DNA of 64,000 bases from Rhypophila decipiens (lineage: Eukaryota; Ascomycota; Sordariomycetes; Sordariales; Naviculisporaceae): contig MU858054.1 of assembly GCA_033297075.1 (NCBI GenBank), positions 62,001 to 126,000 of the forward strand. The letters are read 5' to 3'. Made by a program: the position numbers and the translations under genes. The stretch's first letter is position 1, and every line of letters starts with the position of its first letter. Under the pieces are notes generated by a model that searched no databases, was not told where the DNA came from, and was given only the letters and a program-made list of their open reading frames with translations. Shown one piece after another: positions 1 through 10,562 of this stretch.

Positions 1-3000
1 GCCGAGGACAAGGGCCCATTGCTGGCCTCATCGCTATCTGTAATATCAGAACCATCTGACTCGTCGTCATTACCACCAGCCTCGTCTCATTCGAGCAAGG
101 CCACGACACCCGTAGACATGGACAGCTCGAAGGATGTCCCTGCCCGGATCATAGCTCCAGCCAAGCCGACTGACACCCCCAGGAGAAGATATAACGTCCG
201 TCCCAAGGTATCGATACCTCCCGACTTGACACTGCCAGAATACGCCATGGAATGCATCGCTGCTGCCGAGTCCTCAAGGCTCAACCCTTATGCACTGCAT
301 CAGGAAGAATATACGATGCTTCAAGATCATATAAGCCACGCACAAGTCACAAGCTATCTCAATATCAGGAATGGAATTTTGAGGTTATGGGTCCGGAACC
401 CCCAGATTGCCGTCACGCGAGAAGAAGCTGTCGGGTGCGCCAAGGACACTCGCTGGTTTGACGTGGCCAGCGTATGCTTTGACTGGCTCGTTCGCCGTGG
501 TTTCATCAACTTTGGATGCGTCGAGATTCGAGCGCCAAAGAAACTCAAGGATTCGTCAAGTCCAGCGAAGCGGAAGACGGTTGTTGTCCTTGGAGCAGGT
601 ATGGCCGGTCTCGGCTGTGCCAGGCAGCTCGAAGGGCTGTTCATGCAATATGCGAAGAAGTTCCGTGAGAAGGGCGAGGAGCCCCCCCAAGTCATCCTTT
701 TAGAAGGCAGGAATCGCGTAGGTGGCAGGGTCTACTCTCGACCATTTACGTCGAAACCCAAAGTAATGCCACAGGCTTTTGAAGGAAAACGCTTCACGGC
801 TGAGATGGGAGGCATGATCATCACTGGCTTCGAGCGGGGCAACCCGATCAATATCTTGGTAAGGGGTCAGCTAGGTCTCCCCTACCGGCCTCTACGGCCC
901 GAAACCACCTTGTACGATTCCAATGGGAAGCCCGTCGATCTGCAGCGCGATCAGCTCGTGGAGAAGCTGTACAACGACTGCCTCGACCGTGTGAGCGAGT
1001 ACAAGTTCAAACAGCCCACGTCCAAGCTGATTGAGGGAAACAGAGAGCTGATGGACGAAGGAAAGGACAGCTCGTCGGAAGCCCACAAGACAATACGACA
1101 GGCTGAAGAATCGACAGCTGCCCAGCCGCATTCCCTTCCTGTAGCAGAACAAAGTATCACTCCTCAGGTCAACCTGGTCCCTGTTTCTTCTGATAGGGCG
1201 ACTGGCAGGATACATACCGAACCGGGGACACCAGGCGCGCTCAAGGCTGCGTACAAGGCTAAGCTTATGGGTTGGGCACTCAAGCAAGGCGTCGGCGAGG
1301 CTGACGACCTGAACATTGAACCGTTGACCAAGGAGCCGGAAGCTACTCTGGGCAGTGTCACGGACGGCGTCATCGCGCAATACAAAGACCTGGTGGACCT
1401 GACTCCACAGGATTTCAGACTTATGAACTGGCACATCGCCAATCTCGAGTACAGCAACGCAACAAACTACCACCAGCTTAGTCTGCAAGGATGGGATATC
1501 GACGCGGGCAACGAGTGGGAGGGCGCCCACACCATGGTCATCGGCGGCTACCAGAGCGTCCCCAGGGGACTGCTGCAGTTCCCTTCCCCCTTGAATATTC
1601 GGCAAAAGTCACCTGTTTGCAAGATCACATACACGTCTGAGGGATCAACAGGGCCGGCGATGGTCGAGTGCGAAGACGGCTACAAAGTCGAAGCCGACTA
1701 CGTCGTCAATTCGATACCATTGGGGGTATTGAAACATGGTTCTATCAAGTTCGAGCCGCCCCTTCCGTCGTGGAAATCCGACGCCATCGGGCGTCTCGGG
1801 TTTGGCGTGCTGAACAAAGTCATCATGGTCTACAAAGAGCCGTTCTGGGACGAAGACAGGGATATCTTTGGTGTCCTCCGGAACCCGACAAACAGGCATA
1901 GCCTAGATCAGAAAGACTACGCATCCCAGCGGGGACGTTTCTTCCAGTGGTTCAATATCACGCAGACCAGCGGGCTGCCTGTCTTGTTGGCGCTTATGGC
2001 GGGTGATGCAGGGTACGACACGGAGCAGAGCTGTAACGACGATCTGGTCAGGGAGGCGACGGATATTCTGCGGAGCGTGTACGGGTCTAAAGTGCCCGAG
2101 CCGATCGAGACGGTAGTCACCCGCTGGGCGTCAGACAAGTTCGCGCGCGGGAGTTACTCGTCTGCCGGACCGGATATGAAAGCCGATGATTATGACACGA
2201 TGGCCAGGCCGATTGGGAATCTCTTCTTTGCGGGCGAGCACACGTCGGGTACACACCCTGCTACTGTGCATGGGGCTTATCTCTCTGGTTTACGGGCTGC
2301 GTCGGAAGTCCTGGATGCCATGCTCGGGCAGATTGAAGTCCCATCGCCACTTATCATTCCCCGAGAATCTACTTCCTTGACCTCTTCATCATCCTCGTTA
2401 AAGCGCAAAGCAATCGAGAATGAAGACTCCATCCAGGCACGAATGAAAGCCTACGAAATAGCACTTTGGGACCATGTCATTGCCCAGATTGGTTTAAGAC
2501 CTCTAAAACCGAACAAGTTAGCCGTGAGCGCGTATATCTTTTATAGTCGAGCACATTACGACGACGCCAGGAAACAATGCGAGCTGGGTAGGCGGCCGGG
2601 GAAGAGCAAGCCTAGTGCTAACGAAGTGCGCATCATGAGCGCCAAGTTGTGGAGGGAACTTGACCCGGAGTTGAAGAAGCCGTTTGAGGATATGGCTGAG
2701 GAGCAGAAGCGGTTGTATGCGGGGAAGATGGCCGAGTTTAACAAGGCGGCGGACGAGTGGGATCGTCGTGCTACTGAGATTAAGGAGGGTTTTGAACGGG
2801 AGAATCCGCCTCCTGTTGCTGCTGGGGGTAGGTCGGAGAAAGGGTCGGGACTTGATGAGGAAGAGGGGAGAGGTGGACGGCGGAGGAGTCGACGTGGTGC
2901 TAGTGGGAATGGTGCTACACTGGGAAGTGGAAGCGGAAGTGGACGAGGCAGTTTGATGGATAGTGAGGAAAGGGAGAGTTTGGGTCCTGCGACTGGGAGC

Positions 3001-3303
3001 GAGCGCGAGGGGCCCGAGCCAGCGGCTATTGATAAGGAGACCAAGGTCGAGGAGCCTGAGGTTGAGGGTCTTGTTGGTGGACAGGCACAAGCAAATGGAC
3101 GGGAGAGCAGCGAGAATGACGTCGCTGAGGGTATCAAGGAAGATGGCCCTTTTGAGGCTCAGCCCAAGGCCGAAGCGCAAGTCGACGTTGAGCTTCCTGA
3201 TGCCATGGCCGATCTGGACGCGGATGCGGATGGTGAAGCCGATATTGACGGCGATGTGGATGAGCAGATCGCAAAGATCAAGGCTGGATGCGTCCAGTCT
3301 TGA
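1..3303 (+). CDS. LSD1/KDM1-like histone lysine demethylase with HMG box (5' truncated)
   Basis: The frame is open to the left edge of the window, so the true start lies upstream; at least 1,100 codons are visible, ending in TGA at 3301-3303. Counting from base 19, a SWIRM domain lies at about residues 70-170. An FAD-binding Rossmann motif (VVVLGAGMAGLG) is at about 188-199. The amine-oxidase domain carries GFGVLNKVIM, whose Lys (about 600) matches the flavin-contacting Lys of LSD1, and the C-terminal FAD motif NLFFAGEHTSGTHPATVHG is encoded near 2218-2275. A single HMG box follows (about 2500-2760), then an acidic, Gly/Ser-rich tail. SWIRM plus amine oxidase plus HMG is the fungal Lsd1/KdmA architecture, and these enzymes remove methyl groups from histone H3 lysines in the nucleus using FAD. 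I see no clear Tower insertion. The linker at about 350-400 is low-complexity instead. No intron is evident in the visible part. Confidence 0.93.
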   Translation, partial: AEDKGPLLASSLSVISEPSDSSSLPPASSHSSKATTPVDMDSSKDVPARIIAPAKPTDTPRRRYNVRPKVSIPPDLTLPEYAMECIAAAESSRLNPYALHQEEYTMLQDHISHAQVTSYLNIRNGILRLWVRNPQIAVTREEAVGCAKDTRWFDVASVCFDWLVRRGFINFGCVEIRAPKKLKDSSSPAKRKTVVVLGAGMAGLGCARQLEGLFMQYAKKFREKGEEPPQVILLEGRNRVGGRVYSRPFTSKPKVMPQAFEGKRFTAEMGGMIITGFERGNPINILVRGQLGLPYRPLRPETTLYDSNGKPVDLQRDQLVEKLYNDCLDRVSEYKFKQPTSKLIEGNRELMDEGKDSSSEAHKTIRQAEESTAAQPHSLPVAEQSITPQVNLVPVSSDRATGRIHTEPGTPGALKAAYKAKLMGWALKQGVGEADDLNIEPLTKEPEATLGSVTDGVIAQYKDLVDLTPQDFRLMNWHIANLEYSNATNYHQLSLQGWDIDAGNEWEGAHTMVIGGYQSVPRGLLQFPSPLNIRQKSPVCKITYTSEGSTGPAMVECEDGYKVEADYVVNSIPLGVLKHGSIKFEPPLPSWKSDAIGRLGFGVLNKVIMVYKEPFWDEDRDIFGVLRNPTNRHSLDQKDYASQRGRFFQWFNITQTSGLPVLLALMAGDAGYDTEQSCNDDLVREATDILRSVYGSKVPEPIETVVTRWASDKFARGSYSSAGPDMKADDYDTMARPIGNLFFAGEHTSGTHPATVHGAYLSGLRAASEVLDAMLGQIEVPSPLIIPRESTSLTSSSSSLKRKAIENEDSIQARMKAYEIALWDHVIAQIGLRPLKPNKLAVSAYIFYSRAHYDDARKQCELGRRPGKSKPSANEVRIMSAKLWRELDPELKKPFEDMAEEQKRLYAGKMAEFNKAADEWDRRATEIKEGFERENPPPVAAGGRSEKGSGLDEEEGRGGRRRSRRGASGNGATLGSGSGSGRGSLMDSEERESLGPATGSEREGPEPAAIDKETKVEEPEVEGLVGGQAQANGRESSENDVAEGIKEDGPFEAQPKAEAQVDVELPDAMADLDADADGEADIDGDVDEQIAKIKAGCVQS

Positions 3304-4295
3304 CTATTATACGCACACGAATATATACCACGCTTGACCAACCACCAGGAGGTTAAATTGATCAAGCATGTATGAACTTGCCCAGGTCCACAAGCTTGAG
3401 AGAGTGGCCGAGCGATTGCATTCTGGAGAATTAGTTCACCGTTGCGTCTGGTTTTAGAATGGGTAGAAAGGACTGGAGATACCTTTGACGAGTGGAATAT
3501 AATACCACCATACTATAAGCCAGCGAGACAAGGGACTGCCTGGAGAAGAAGGCCACAAAAAGCGTTACAGGTGTTTGCGGAGGTTGGGTGGATTTGGTTT
3601 GGCGGCGTAAGTATTATCAATAATAGTGTTTGCCTGTTACCTGTTTGCTGCCTTACCTTGGCTTGTGGACTTGTTTGGTTCTTCACACGTATTCTATCGT
3701 CGTTCTTTGAGATGTGGTGATGATATGCTGCTACAAACACACAAACAATACCGGTGCGATTCAACAACAAGAACGGTACATACTGATGTAAAGATCCCGT
3801 GGACAACACACACTGTACGTTGTTCCCTTATCCAGAGAAAGAGCTTTTCTATCTTGATGCGTGCTTTTACCTTCACATGGTTATCTGATATCCATCTCCC
3901 ATTTGGCAAGTATAACCTTGCCTTAATTTCGGGTTTGCTCGTTATGACATATCGGGGCAAGCAAGTAGGGAGAAGCCTGAATGAAATAAGAGCAACCTCG
4001 AGGTTCTTTCTGCTGTGTATAGATAGCCTGTGCTTGCCAACATATAGATAGTCCTTGTTCTGTGCGTGCTATCTAAATGGAGTAAATATATCAAGTATCT
4101 ATGTGAGAGAATGAGTAAAATAAAACAGACATGAGTGAAATGAATGAGTGAAATGAACGAGATAACAAGACACATATATATCACCAAGTGCCAAACAGAG
4201 TTCACCACCCACCAACCATACCCATATAAAAAAGAAAGAGTCAACAAGCCAAAATCAAGAATGATTGACAACAACAAATATATATATATATAAGC
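3304..4295. other. Intergenic, 3' of the demethylase
   Basis: No convincing gene was found. The segment should hold the 3' UTR and terminator of the LSD1-like gene. The right half (about 4090-4260) is A-rich, and a (TA)n tract lies at about 4278-4292, immediately 3' of the tRNA gene on the minus strand. A tRNA A-box-like stretch near 3401-3414 has no matching B box (see rejected items). Confidence 0.6.
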
Positions 4296-4447
4296 TGCGG
4301 TTTGTGTGGATCGAACACACGACCTTCAGATGTGACTCCTCGAGTTTGATAGTATTCCTCATTAGCCAACCTACGCCGGTTATAATCCCACAGTAGATTC
4401 AAACGCAGAACTTCAGTCTGACGCTCTCCCAACTGAGCTAAACCCGC
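4296..4447 (-). tRNA. tRNA-Phe (GAA) with a 79-nt intron
   Basis: Read on the minus strand, 4447-4411 gives a 37-nt 5' half: acceptor GCGGGTT, D-arm with A box TAGCTCAGTTGGGAGAGC, and anticodon arm TCAGA-CTGAAG. Then 4331-4296 gives a 36-nt 3' half: anticodon stem TCTGA, variable AGGTC, T-arm GTGTG-TTCGATC-CACAC, acceptor AAACCGC, discriminator A. Together they make a canonical 73-nt cloverleaf with all stems paired. The anticodon is GAA (Phe). The interruption 4410-4332 sits after position 37, the standard site for nuclear tRNA introns, and is 79 nt long. It contains GTTTGAATC (4404-4396), one base off a B-box core, and TGGCTAATGAGG (4368-4357), which resembles an A box. CCA is not encoded, as expected. 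The transcript should need the tRNA splicing endonuclease and ligase. Confidence 0.95.
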
Positions 4448-5191
4448 TTGCTGTTTTCTAGGTTGTTGAACTGTTCAGTGCGTCAGCCTTGTATTCTCGA
4501 CTCTTTTTGGCCCTCTCTCAGCAGGATCTCAAGCCCATCATCAGCTTGGTCTGCAGTATGGCTGAAGTTTATTTATCCCGGTTACCGAGCTAGTTTGAAC
4601 CTAATATTTAGGCAGCAGAGGCATGGGGAGGGACTCGTTGGAACTGAAATCATACTCATGGCGACCTTGATAGTTGATACCTCCTTTCAGAAATCCAAAG
4701 AACCCAAAAAAGGTAAAATGGAATTTGGCTCACCATCAAAAAGCCAAACATGGTTGGGCCTTTCAGCTCATCTCACAATGCCTCATTCCATCCAATATCT
4801 TGCAAACGCTGCCACATGAGTCACGAGAAAGGAAATAGTGAGTGTGAATATGACGGATGACGCATTTCATCCTGCGGGCAGAGTCGTGCTGCAAATAAAG
4901 TCAAGAGCAACCTACCAGCTAGACACAAGAATACGGCAAACTGATATGCAAAGGAACTTGTATTCAGGTTTATCGTGGCTTTGGTACACTCGGTTGGCAA
5001 AAGGACAGACGACGCGTGGGGTTGGGACTTTAAATTAACTTTGATACAAAGGGAAGAGGTGGGCAGTGGAGGACAACCAAAATCCCACTTCCCGTTCTTG
5101 GCTGGGAGAGAAAGAAAATACCATTTCTATCGCCGCCTGCTTTACACACACACACTTCCAAACATCCCCTTGGTATTTCTCTTTTGCTTTT
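4448..5191. other. Intergenic between tRNA-Phe and ATP3 3' end
   Basis: No gene is supported. Short open frames here lack introns, family resemblance and coding bias. The right part should hold the 3' UTR of the ATP synthase gamma gene, which is transcribed leftward. Confidence 0.6.
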
Positions 5192-6462
5192 TTACATGTC
5201 CGCGGAGGCGGTGGCACCAGTGATAATTTCGACAAGCTCGTTGGTAATGACGGCCTGGCGAGTTCTGTTGTAAAGGATCTGGTACTTGCCAATCATCTCA
5301 CCGGCGTTCTTGGAGGCGTTCTGAATGTCAAATGTCAGCAGACTACGCTTTTTTACAGAGGAGTGCAAAAAACTCACGTCCATGGCGTTGCGACGGGCAG
5401 AGATCTCGCAGGCGTGGCCCTCGGCCAGAGCCCAGTAGAGGGAGTTGGCCAAAGCATACTCCCGGAGGTTGGGGAGCTGGTCCTCATCAGCCTCGAAGGC
5501 CCAGAAGTTGGCTATATTTCATAGTTAGTAAAGTCAACAGCTCTTTGCCGCCCAAACATGACGAGATAAACCTACGCGAATCAGTCAGGGCCTCGACGGA
5601 AAATGCCTCAACGACCGCAGGCTCGTAGCTGGAAGCGTTGATGAACTTGTTGTAGACGATCTCGACCTCAGAGTAGTCAGTCTGGAGCTGGACGATTTGG
5701 TCGGCGATGGCCTGAGCCTCGGCAAAGGTGGGAATGTCCTTGCCAGCGCCGGCAAAGTTGAGCACGATATCCCTGGCGTTGGTACGAGACAGCTGGGCCC
5801 TGGCCTTCTCGCCGATGATGACGAGGTCCATGTTGGACTCAGCGGCAGCCTTCCTGCGGATGAAGCGAGAAAGACCAGAGTGAATACCACCACAGAGACC
5901 CTTGTCGGAGCTGCAGACAACAACAAGCTTCTTCTTGCCCTCGCCCTCGATGGCCTTGGTCTCGGCCGACTCGAACACCTCGTTGCTGGTCTTGCCGTAT
6001 GTGCGGGAGTCCGCCATGGCGCGCTGCGCACGGTTGAGCTTGGTCGAGGCGACGATCTTCATGGTGTTTGTGATCTTCTCGATGTTGCGAATCGACTTGA
6101 GACGACCCTCGATTTCACGCAGGGTAGCGAAGGTGGCTGCGCTGGGAGCTGCCGCTCTGTGTGATATGAAAGTAACTCAATTAGTCTATTTGCTCCATCG
6201 ACCCTACTCCTCTCCGTCCATCAACTTCCAATATTCCAAGCTCTTTCAGTATTCCCATAACTCGTTCCTCCCTGCTCGTACAATCGTGGAGAGGTTGTGA
6301 CAATGTCGGGGGTGGATTGTTGCTTCAAAACACCAAGAAAGCGTCCCAAAACAAGCTCCCGGGAAGTCAAATGGAAATGCATCGGTTTTTTCCGGGAAGG
6401 ACAACATACCGGGTCGGAACGGCAGCAGCTCTGAGAGCTGGACGGACAGCTCTTGACAACAT
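5192..6462 (-). CDS. ATP3: Mitochondrial F1Fo ATP synthase gamma subunit
   Basis: Four exons on the minus strand: 6462-6410, 6156-5576, 5511-5378 and 5320-5192, 897 nt in all (298 aa), which is the usual size for fungal ATP3. All donors are GT (GTATGT, GTAGGT, GTGAGT) and all acceptors AG, and phases join cleanly. The protein starts [14 protein letters not shown], an Arg/Ala-rich mitochondrial presequence. The family N-terminal helix follows: [18 protein letters not shown], then [15 protein letters not shown]. The conserved [15 protein letters not shown] and the C-terminal helix [19 protein letters not shown] are also present. Gamma is the rotating central stalk of complex V in the matrix, coupling proton flow to ATP synthesis. 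The first intron (6409-6157) is 253 nt. The gene is divergent from topoisomerase I across about 985 bp. Confidence 0.96.
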
Positions 6463-7447
6463 CGTGAAAAGATTGAGGGCTTCTAGAGAGACCTGCTGTC
6501 GTCGGTGGCCCTTGTTTTCCACGGGAATTGAGACGTCAATTGATCGAGGTAAATCAATTGAGAAGGTTTACGGCGGACTCAATTGGCGTGAGAGGTTTGC
6601 GGTTGCTGTGAGGTGCTTGCTCTCCCAGAGTGGCTCCACTTTTCCAACTCGACCTTCCACAGTTCCGATGGAAAAGTTGGGAGCGCCCTTTTCCCGGCTA
6701 TTGTGTCAGCGTCAGCCACTGATTGGTCACTGAAGCCTGGAATGAAATGCACAGGCCAGCTGTGTGGCAGGTGGTTCAGGCTTGGTCCGAAGCTTGAGGC
6801 TTAGTCAGTCAGACCCAGATTTTCTCAGTGGACCCACAACGCCTGGAGTCCCTCGCCAGCGTTGCCCAGTTCAACTTTTTTTTCCAAGTGACAGGGCCAG
6901 GCCATGCTCCTGACCGCGAGACCGTCAGGTATTGTTTCTGCTGTGCGGAGCGCCAGAACGCGTTCCCTTTTCCACCAGTAACCAACCACGCCCGGGTCAC
7001 CCACACCCACTGGGACCACTTGTTGCACCACAACGCAACGCCCGCCAACTTTCACTTGTCCACTGTCTTCCATCCGCTGAGGCTAAGGCCTGCCAAAGTG
7101 GAGCCCCAAGATTATCTTTAACTTCTCATGCCCCGACAGTCCCAGACTTCGTGCTGAGTCCATCTTTTTCCCTCCTCCCTGCCTCGTCGCCCCTTTCACT
7201 TTTTTGTTTTCCCGCGCACACTCATTTCCTCTACAAGTCCGTCAGCGACCGGCGGACCGCACTGTCTCTCTTCGCCGTCCTTTCCCCTCTTCGTACCGCG
7301 AGAGATCTCCTTTTCACGATTCTCCAAACTCGCAAGCGAGCATCGCACGATCCCAGTCATCCACCTCTGCGAGTCTTGACACCGATTCTGCGCCGCCTGC
7401 GCACTTTGCCTCCGATCACCAATCGACTTTTACTCGAATAAGTCAAC
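6463..7447. promoter_or_regulatory. Shared 5' region of ATP3 and TOP1
   Basis: About 985 bp separate the two divergent start codons. The right third (about 7130-7440) is strongly pyrimidine-rich on the plus strand, a common trait of promoters and 5' UTRs of housekeeping genes in filamentous ascomycetes, and precedes the TOP1 start. No alternative coding sequence was recognised. Confidence 0.55.
6722..6726 (-). promoter_or_regulatory. Inverted CCAAT box upstream of ATP3
   Basis: ATTGG on the plus strand reads CCAAT on the ATP3 coding strand, about 260 bp upstream of its ATG. CCAAT is the binding site of the HAP/AnCF complex, which controls many respiratory genes. Its position fits, but the motif is short and its use is inferred. 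Confidence 0.35.
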
Positions 7448-10400
7448 ATGTCGTACGATAGCTCCTCCGACGATGACAAGCCGCTTGCGAAGCAAAATGG
7501 TCATGGTAAGCGGCATTCGGCTTCAGTTTTCTGTTCCCATGCAAACCTTGCTTAGCCGCTTCCCCGTGGTGACACGGCTTGCAAAAGGCGAAGCCGACGT
7601 TGACGTGTCACTTTTGACACCGCAACTCTTACACACGTCTTCTCCCGCGGACTCGCACATGGATTCACTTGTTCAATGCGCGTAACAACTAACAATGATG
7701 TCGCTAGTCTCCTCGCCCAAGATCTCAAAGGCGGCCGATCGTGCCATGGAGAACTCGGTCTCCAAGGCTCGGCCCAGGCCTCCCAATGTGTCCATTCGCA
7801 ATGGCCCGGTGATCGACGACCCGATGGACATTGATTCCACTCCTAATGGTGCCCCGAAGCGGAAATCACGAAGTTCCACCGGGCAACAGGCCGTCAGTTA
7901 CAAGGATAATTCCGACAGTGAAGATGGAGCGCCGTTGGTAAGTTTTAACCGCGTCTGCTCCCGTTAGTTGCCCCCTAGGAACTTACATCGAGCTGACCGG
8001 ACCAGGCCAAACGTCAAAAGAAAGGCACCAACTCCGAGTCTGATAGCGATGATGAGCCGATTGCCAAAAGAAATCGTGGCAAACTGCCACCCTCGATCAA
8101 GGAAACGGGGGATTCGACGGACGATGACAAGCCTTTGGGAACAAAGCTTGCTCAGACGAAAGCCAACATCGAGAAGGCTGCAGCCAAAGAAGCCAGGGCT
8201 ATCCGCGCCAACGCCAAAAAGCCGACTCCGAAGAAGGCCATTAAGGATGAGTCTGACGACGAGCCCCTGGCAAAGACCAAGAAGCGGCAGTCCAATGGAG
8301 TTGCCTCCGCCAAGAAGACCAACGGAGTGAAGAAAGAAGAATCTGACTCAGATGTTCCCATTGCGAAAAAGGCAAAGAAGGCAGCCCCTGCTGCGAAGGC
8401 GAAGGCAGCCCCCGCTGCAAAGGGGAAAGCCGCACCTGCAAAGAAGGCCAAGTTTGAGAAGGAGGACACCAAGGAGAACAGTGAGGAGGACGAGGAAGAG
8501 TACAGGTGGTGGGATGCTCCCAAGAAGGAAGATGACAGCATCAAATGGACCACCCTCGAGCACAACGGCGTTCTATTCCCTCCTGAATACGAACCTCTTC
8601 CCAAGAACGTCAAGCTGATCTACGATGAAACTCCTGTGGATCTTCATGTCGAAGCTGAGGAAGTCGCTACATTCTTCGGCTCCATGCTCCACTCTACACA
8701 GAACGTCGAAAATCCAGTGTTCCAGAAGAATTTCTTCCGCGATTTCACTGACATTATCAAGAAGACGGGCGGCGCCAAGGACCAAAAAGGCAATAAGGTC
8801 GAGATCAAGGAGTTTGCGAAGCTCGATTTCACCAAAATATTCGAGCACTACAAGGCTCTTAGTGAGGCCAAGAAGGCTCGGCCTGCCGCCGAGAAGAAAG
8901 CAGAGAAGGCCGTAAAGGACAAATTCGAGGCGCCCTACATGTTTTGCAAGTGGGACGGGCGTAAGGAGAAGGTTGGCAACTTCCGCGTTGAACCTCCAGG
9001 CCTTTTCCGTGGCCGTGGTGAGCACCCCAAAACCGGAACAGTCAAGAAACGTGTCCTGCCGGAGCAAGTCACCATCAACATTGGCAAGGACGCCAAAGTA
9101 CCACCGCCCCCAGCTGGTCATAAGTGGAAGGCAGTTCAACATGACAACAAGGCGACATGGTTGGCCATGTGGCAGGAAAATGTCAACGGTAACTACAAGT
9201 ATGTCATGCTGGCGGCGAACAGCACCGTGAAAGGACAGGCGGATTTCAAGAAGTTTGAAAAGGCCCGCGAGCTAAAGAAGCACATCGATCGTATCCGTGC
9301 CGACTACACCAAGGAGCTCAAGAGCGAGGTCATGGCAGAACGCCAGCGCGCCACTGCCATGTATCTCATTGACAAGTTTGCCCTGAGAGCCGGAAATGAG
9401 AAGGATACGGACAACGAAGCAGAGACTGTTGGTTGCTGCTCCTTGAAATATGAGCACGTCACCCTTCGCGAGCCCAACACGGTCATTTTCGACTTCTTGG
9501 GTAAAGACAGCATTCGTTTCCATAACGAGTTCACCGTGGAGAGACAGGTGTTCAAGAACCTCAAAATGTTCAAGAAGCCGCCGAAGGTGGATGGAGATGA
9601 TATCTTCGACCGATTGACCGTAAGTTTGGCCCATGGTCTTGAATTGAGATGGATCATACTGACCGCCCGACCAGACTTCGCAATTGAACAAGCACTTGTC
9701 TAGCTACATGGCCGGCCTGACTGCAAAGGTTTTCCGTACCTACAACGCCTCCTATACCATGTCGAAGCTTCTCCAACAACTAGACCCAACCAAGGTCCTT
9801 AGCGTCGCTGAAAAGATCAAGCTCTACAATGACTGCAATCGCGAGGTGGCTGTTCTTTGCAACCACAAGCGTACAGTCGGTACCAGCCACGAGCAACAGA
9901 TGGAGAAGCTGGGTGATCGCATCAAAGGGCTGAGGTATCAGCAGTGGCGTACCAAGATGATGATGTTGGATATCGACCCCAAACTTAAGAAGAAGAAGGG
10001 AGCCGAGTATTTCGAGCTTGACTCGACACTGGATCAAGAATGGATCCTGCAACATCAACAGTTTTTGGTCGAAGAAACCAGAACCAAGATCCAGAAGAAG
10101 TTCGAGAAGGACAACGAGAAACGGCAGGCCGACGGCGAGAAGCCTTTGCCCGATAAGGAGCTTAAGGAGCGCCTGAAGGTGGCAACCGAACTCGAGGCCA
10201 AGTTCAAGAAGGAGAACAAGAGCAAGAAGGTTGAGGCGGAGGGCAAAGGTCCGACGGTTGAGAAGTTTCTCGCTGCCGTCGATAAGCTTAATGAGCGCAT
10301 TCGCACGCTCGAGCTGCAATCAGCGGATCGCGAGGGCAACAAGGAGGTTGCCCTTGGTACCTCTAAAATCGTGAGTTCATCCATTCGCCGCCAAGAAGAG

Positions 10401-10562
10401 CTTGCACTAACCAGACCATAGAACTACATCGACCCTCGCCTGACTGTCGCCTTTGCGGCTAGATTTGAAGTTCCTATTGAGAAGTTCTTCTCCAAGACGC
10501 TACGCGACAAGTTCAACTGGGCAATTCAGTCGGTCGGTGACGACTCAACCTGGCAATTCTAA
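7448..10562 (+). CDS. TOP1: DNA topoisomerase I (type IB)
   Basis: Five exons: 7448-7505, 7708-7937, 8006-9619, 9675-10370 and 10422-10562, 2,739 nt in all (912 aa). Donors are GTAAGC, GTAAGT, GTAAGT and GTGAGT, and every acceptor keeps the frame. The first 290 or so residues are a charged Lys/Ser/Asp tail with repeated acidic SDSDDEP(I/L)A-K motifs, the usual nuclear-targeting leader. The conserved core begins near [10 protein letters not shown]. The catalytic core contains [21 protein letters not shown] coiled linker (about residues 740-860) follows. The C-terminal motif SKINYIDPR spans the last intron: Ser-Lys-Ile ends exon 4 and Asn867-Tyr868 begins exon 5, so Tyr868 is the predicted DNA-attacking tyrosine. 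The enzyme relaxes supercoils by transient 3'-phosphotyrosine nicks in the nucleus. It is convergent with the CRH gene. Confidence 0.97.

Noticed and set aside
892..1605. 237-codon minus-strand frame
   Set aside because: It lies antisense inside the LSD1-like coding sequence, has no family features, and is explained by codon bias of the real gene.
3397..3480. tRNA-Leu/Ser-like start (GTGGCCGAGCGATTG)
   Set aside because: It resembles a class II A box, but no B box and no pairing acceptor or anticodon stems follow within the needed distance.
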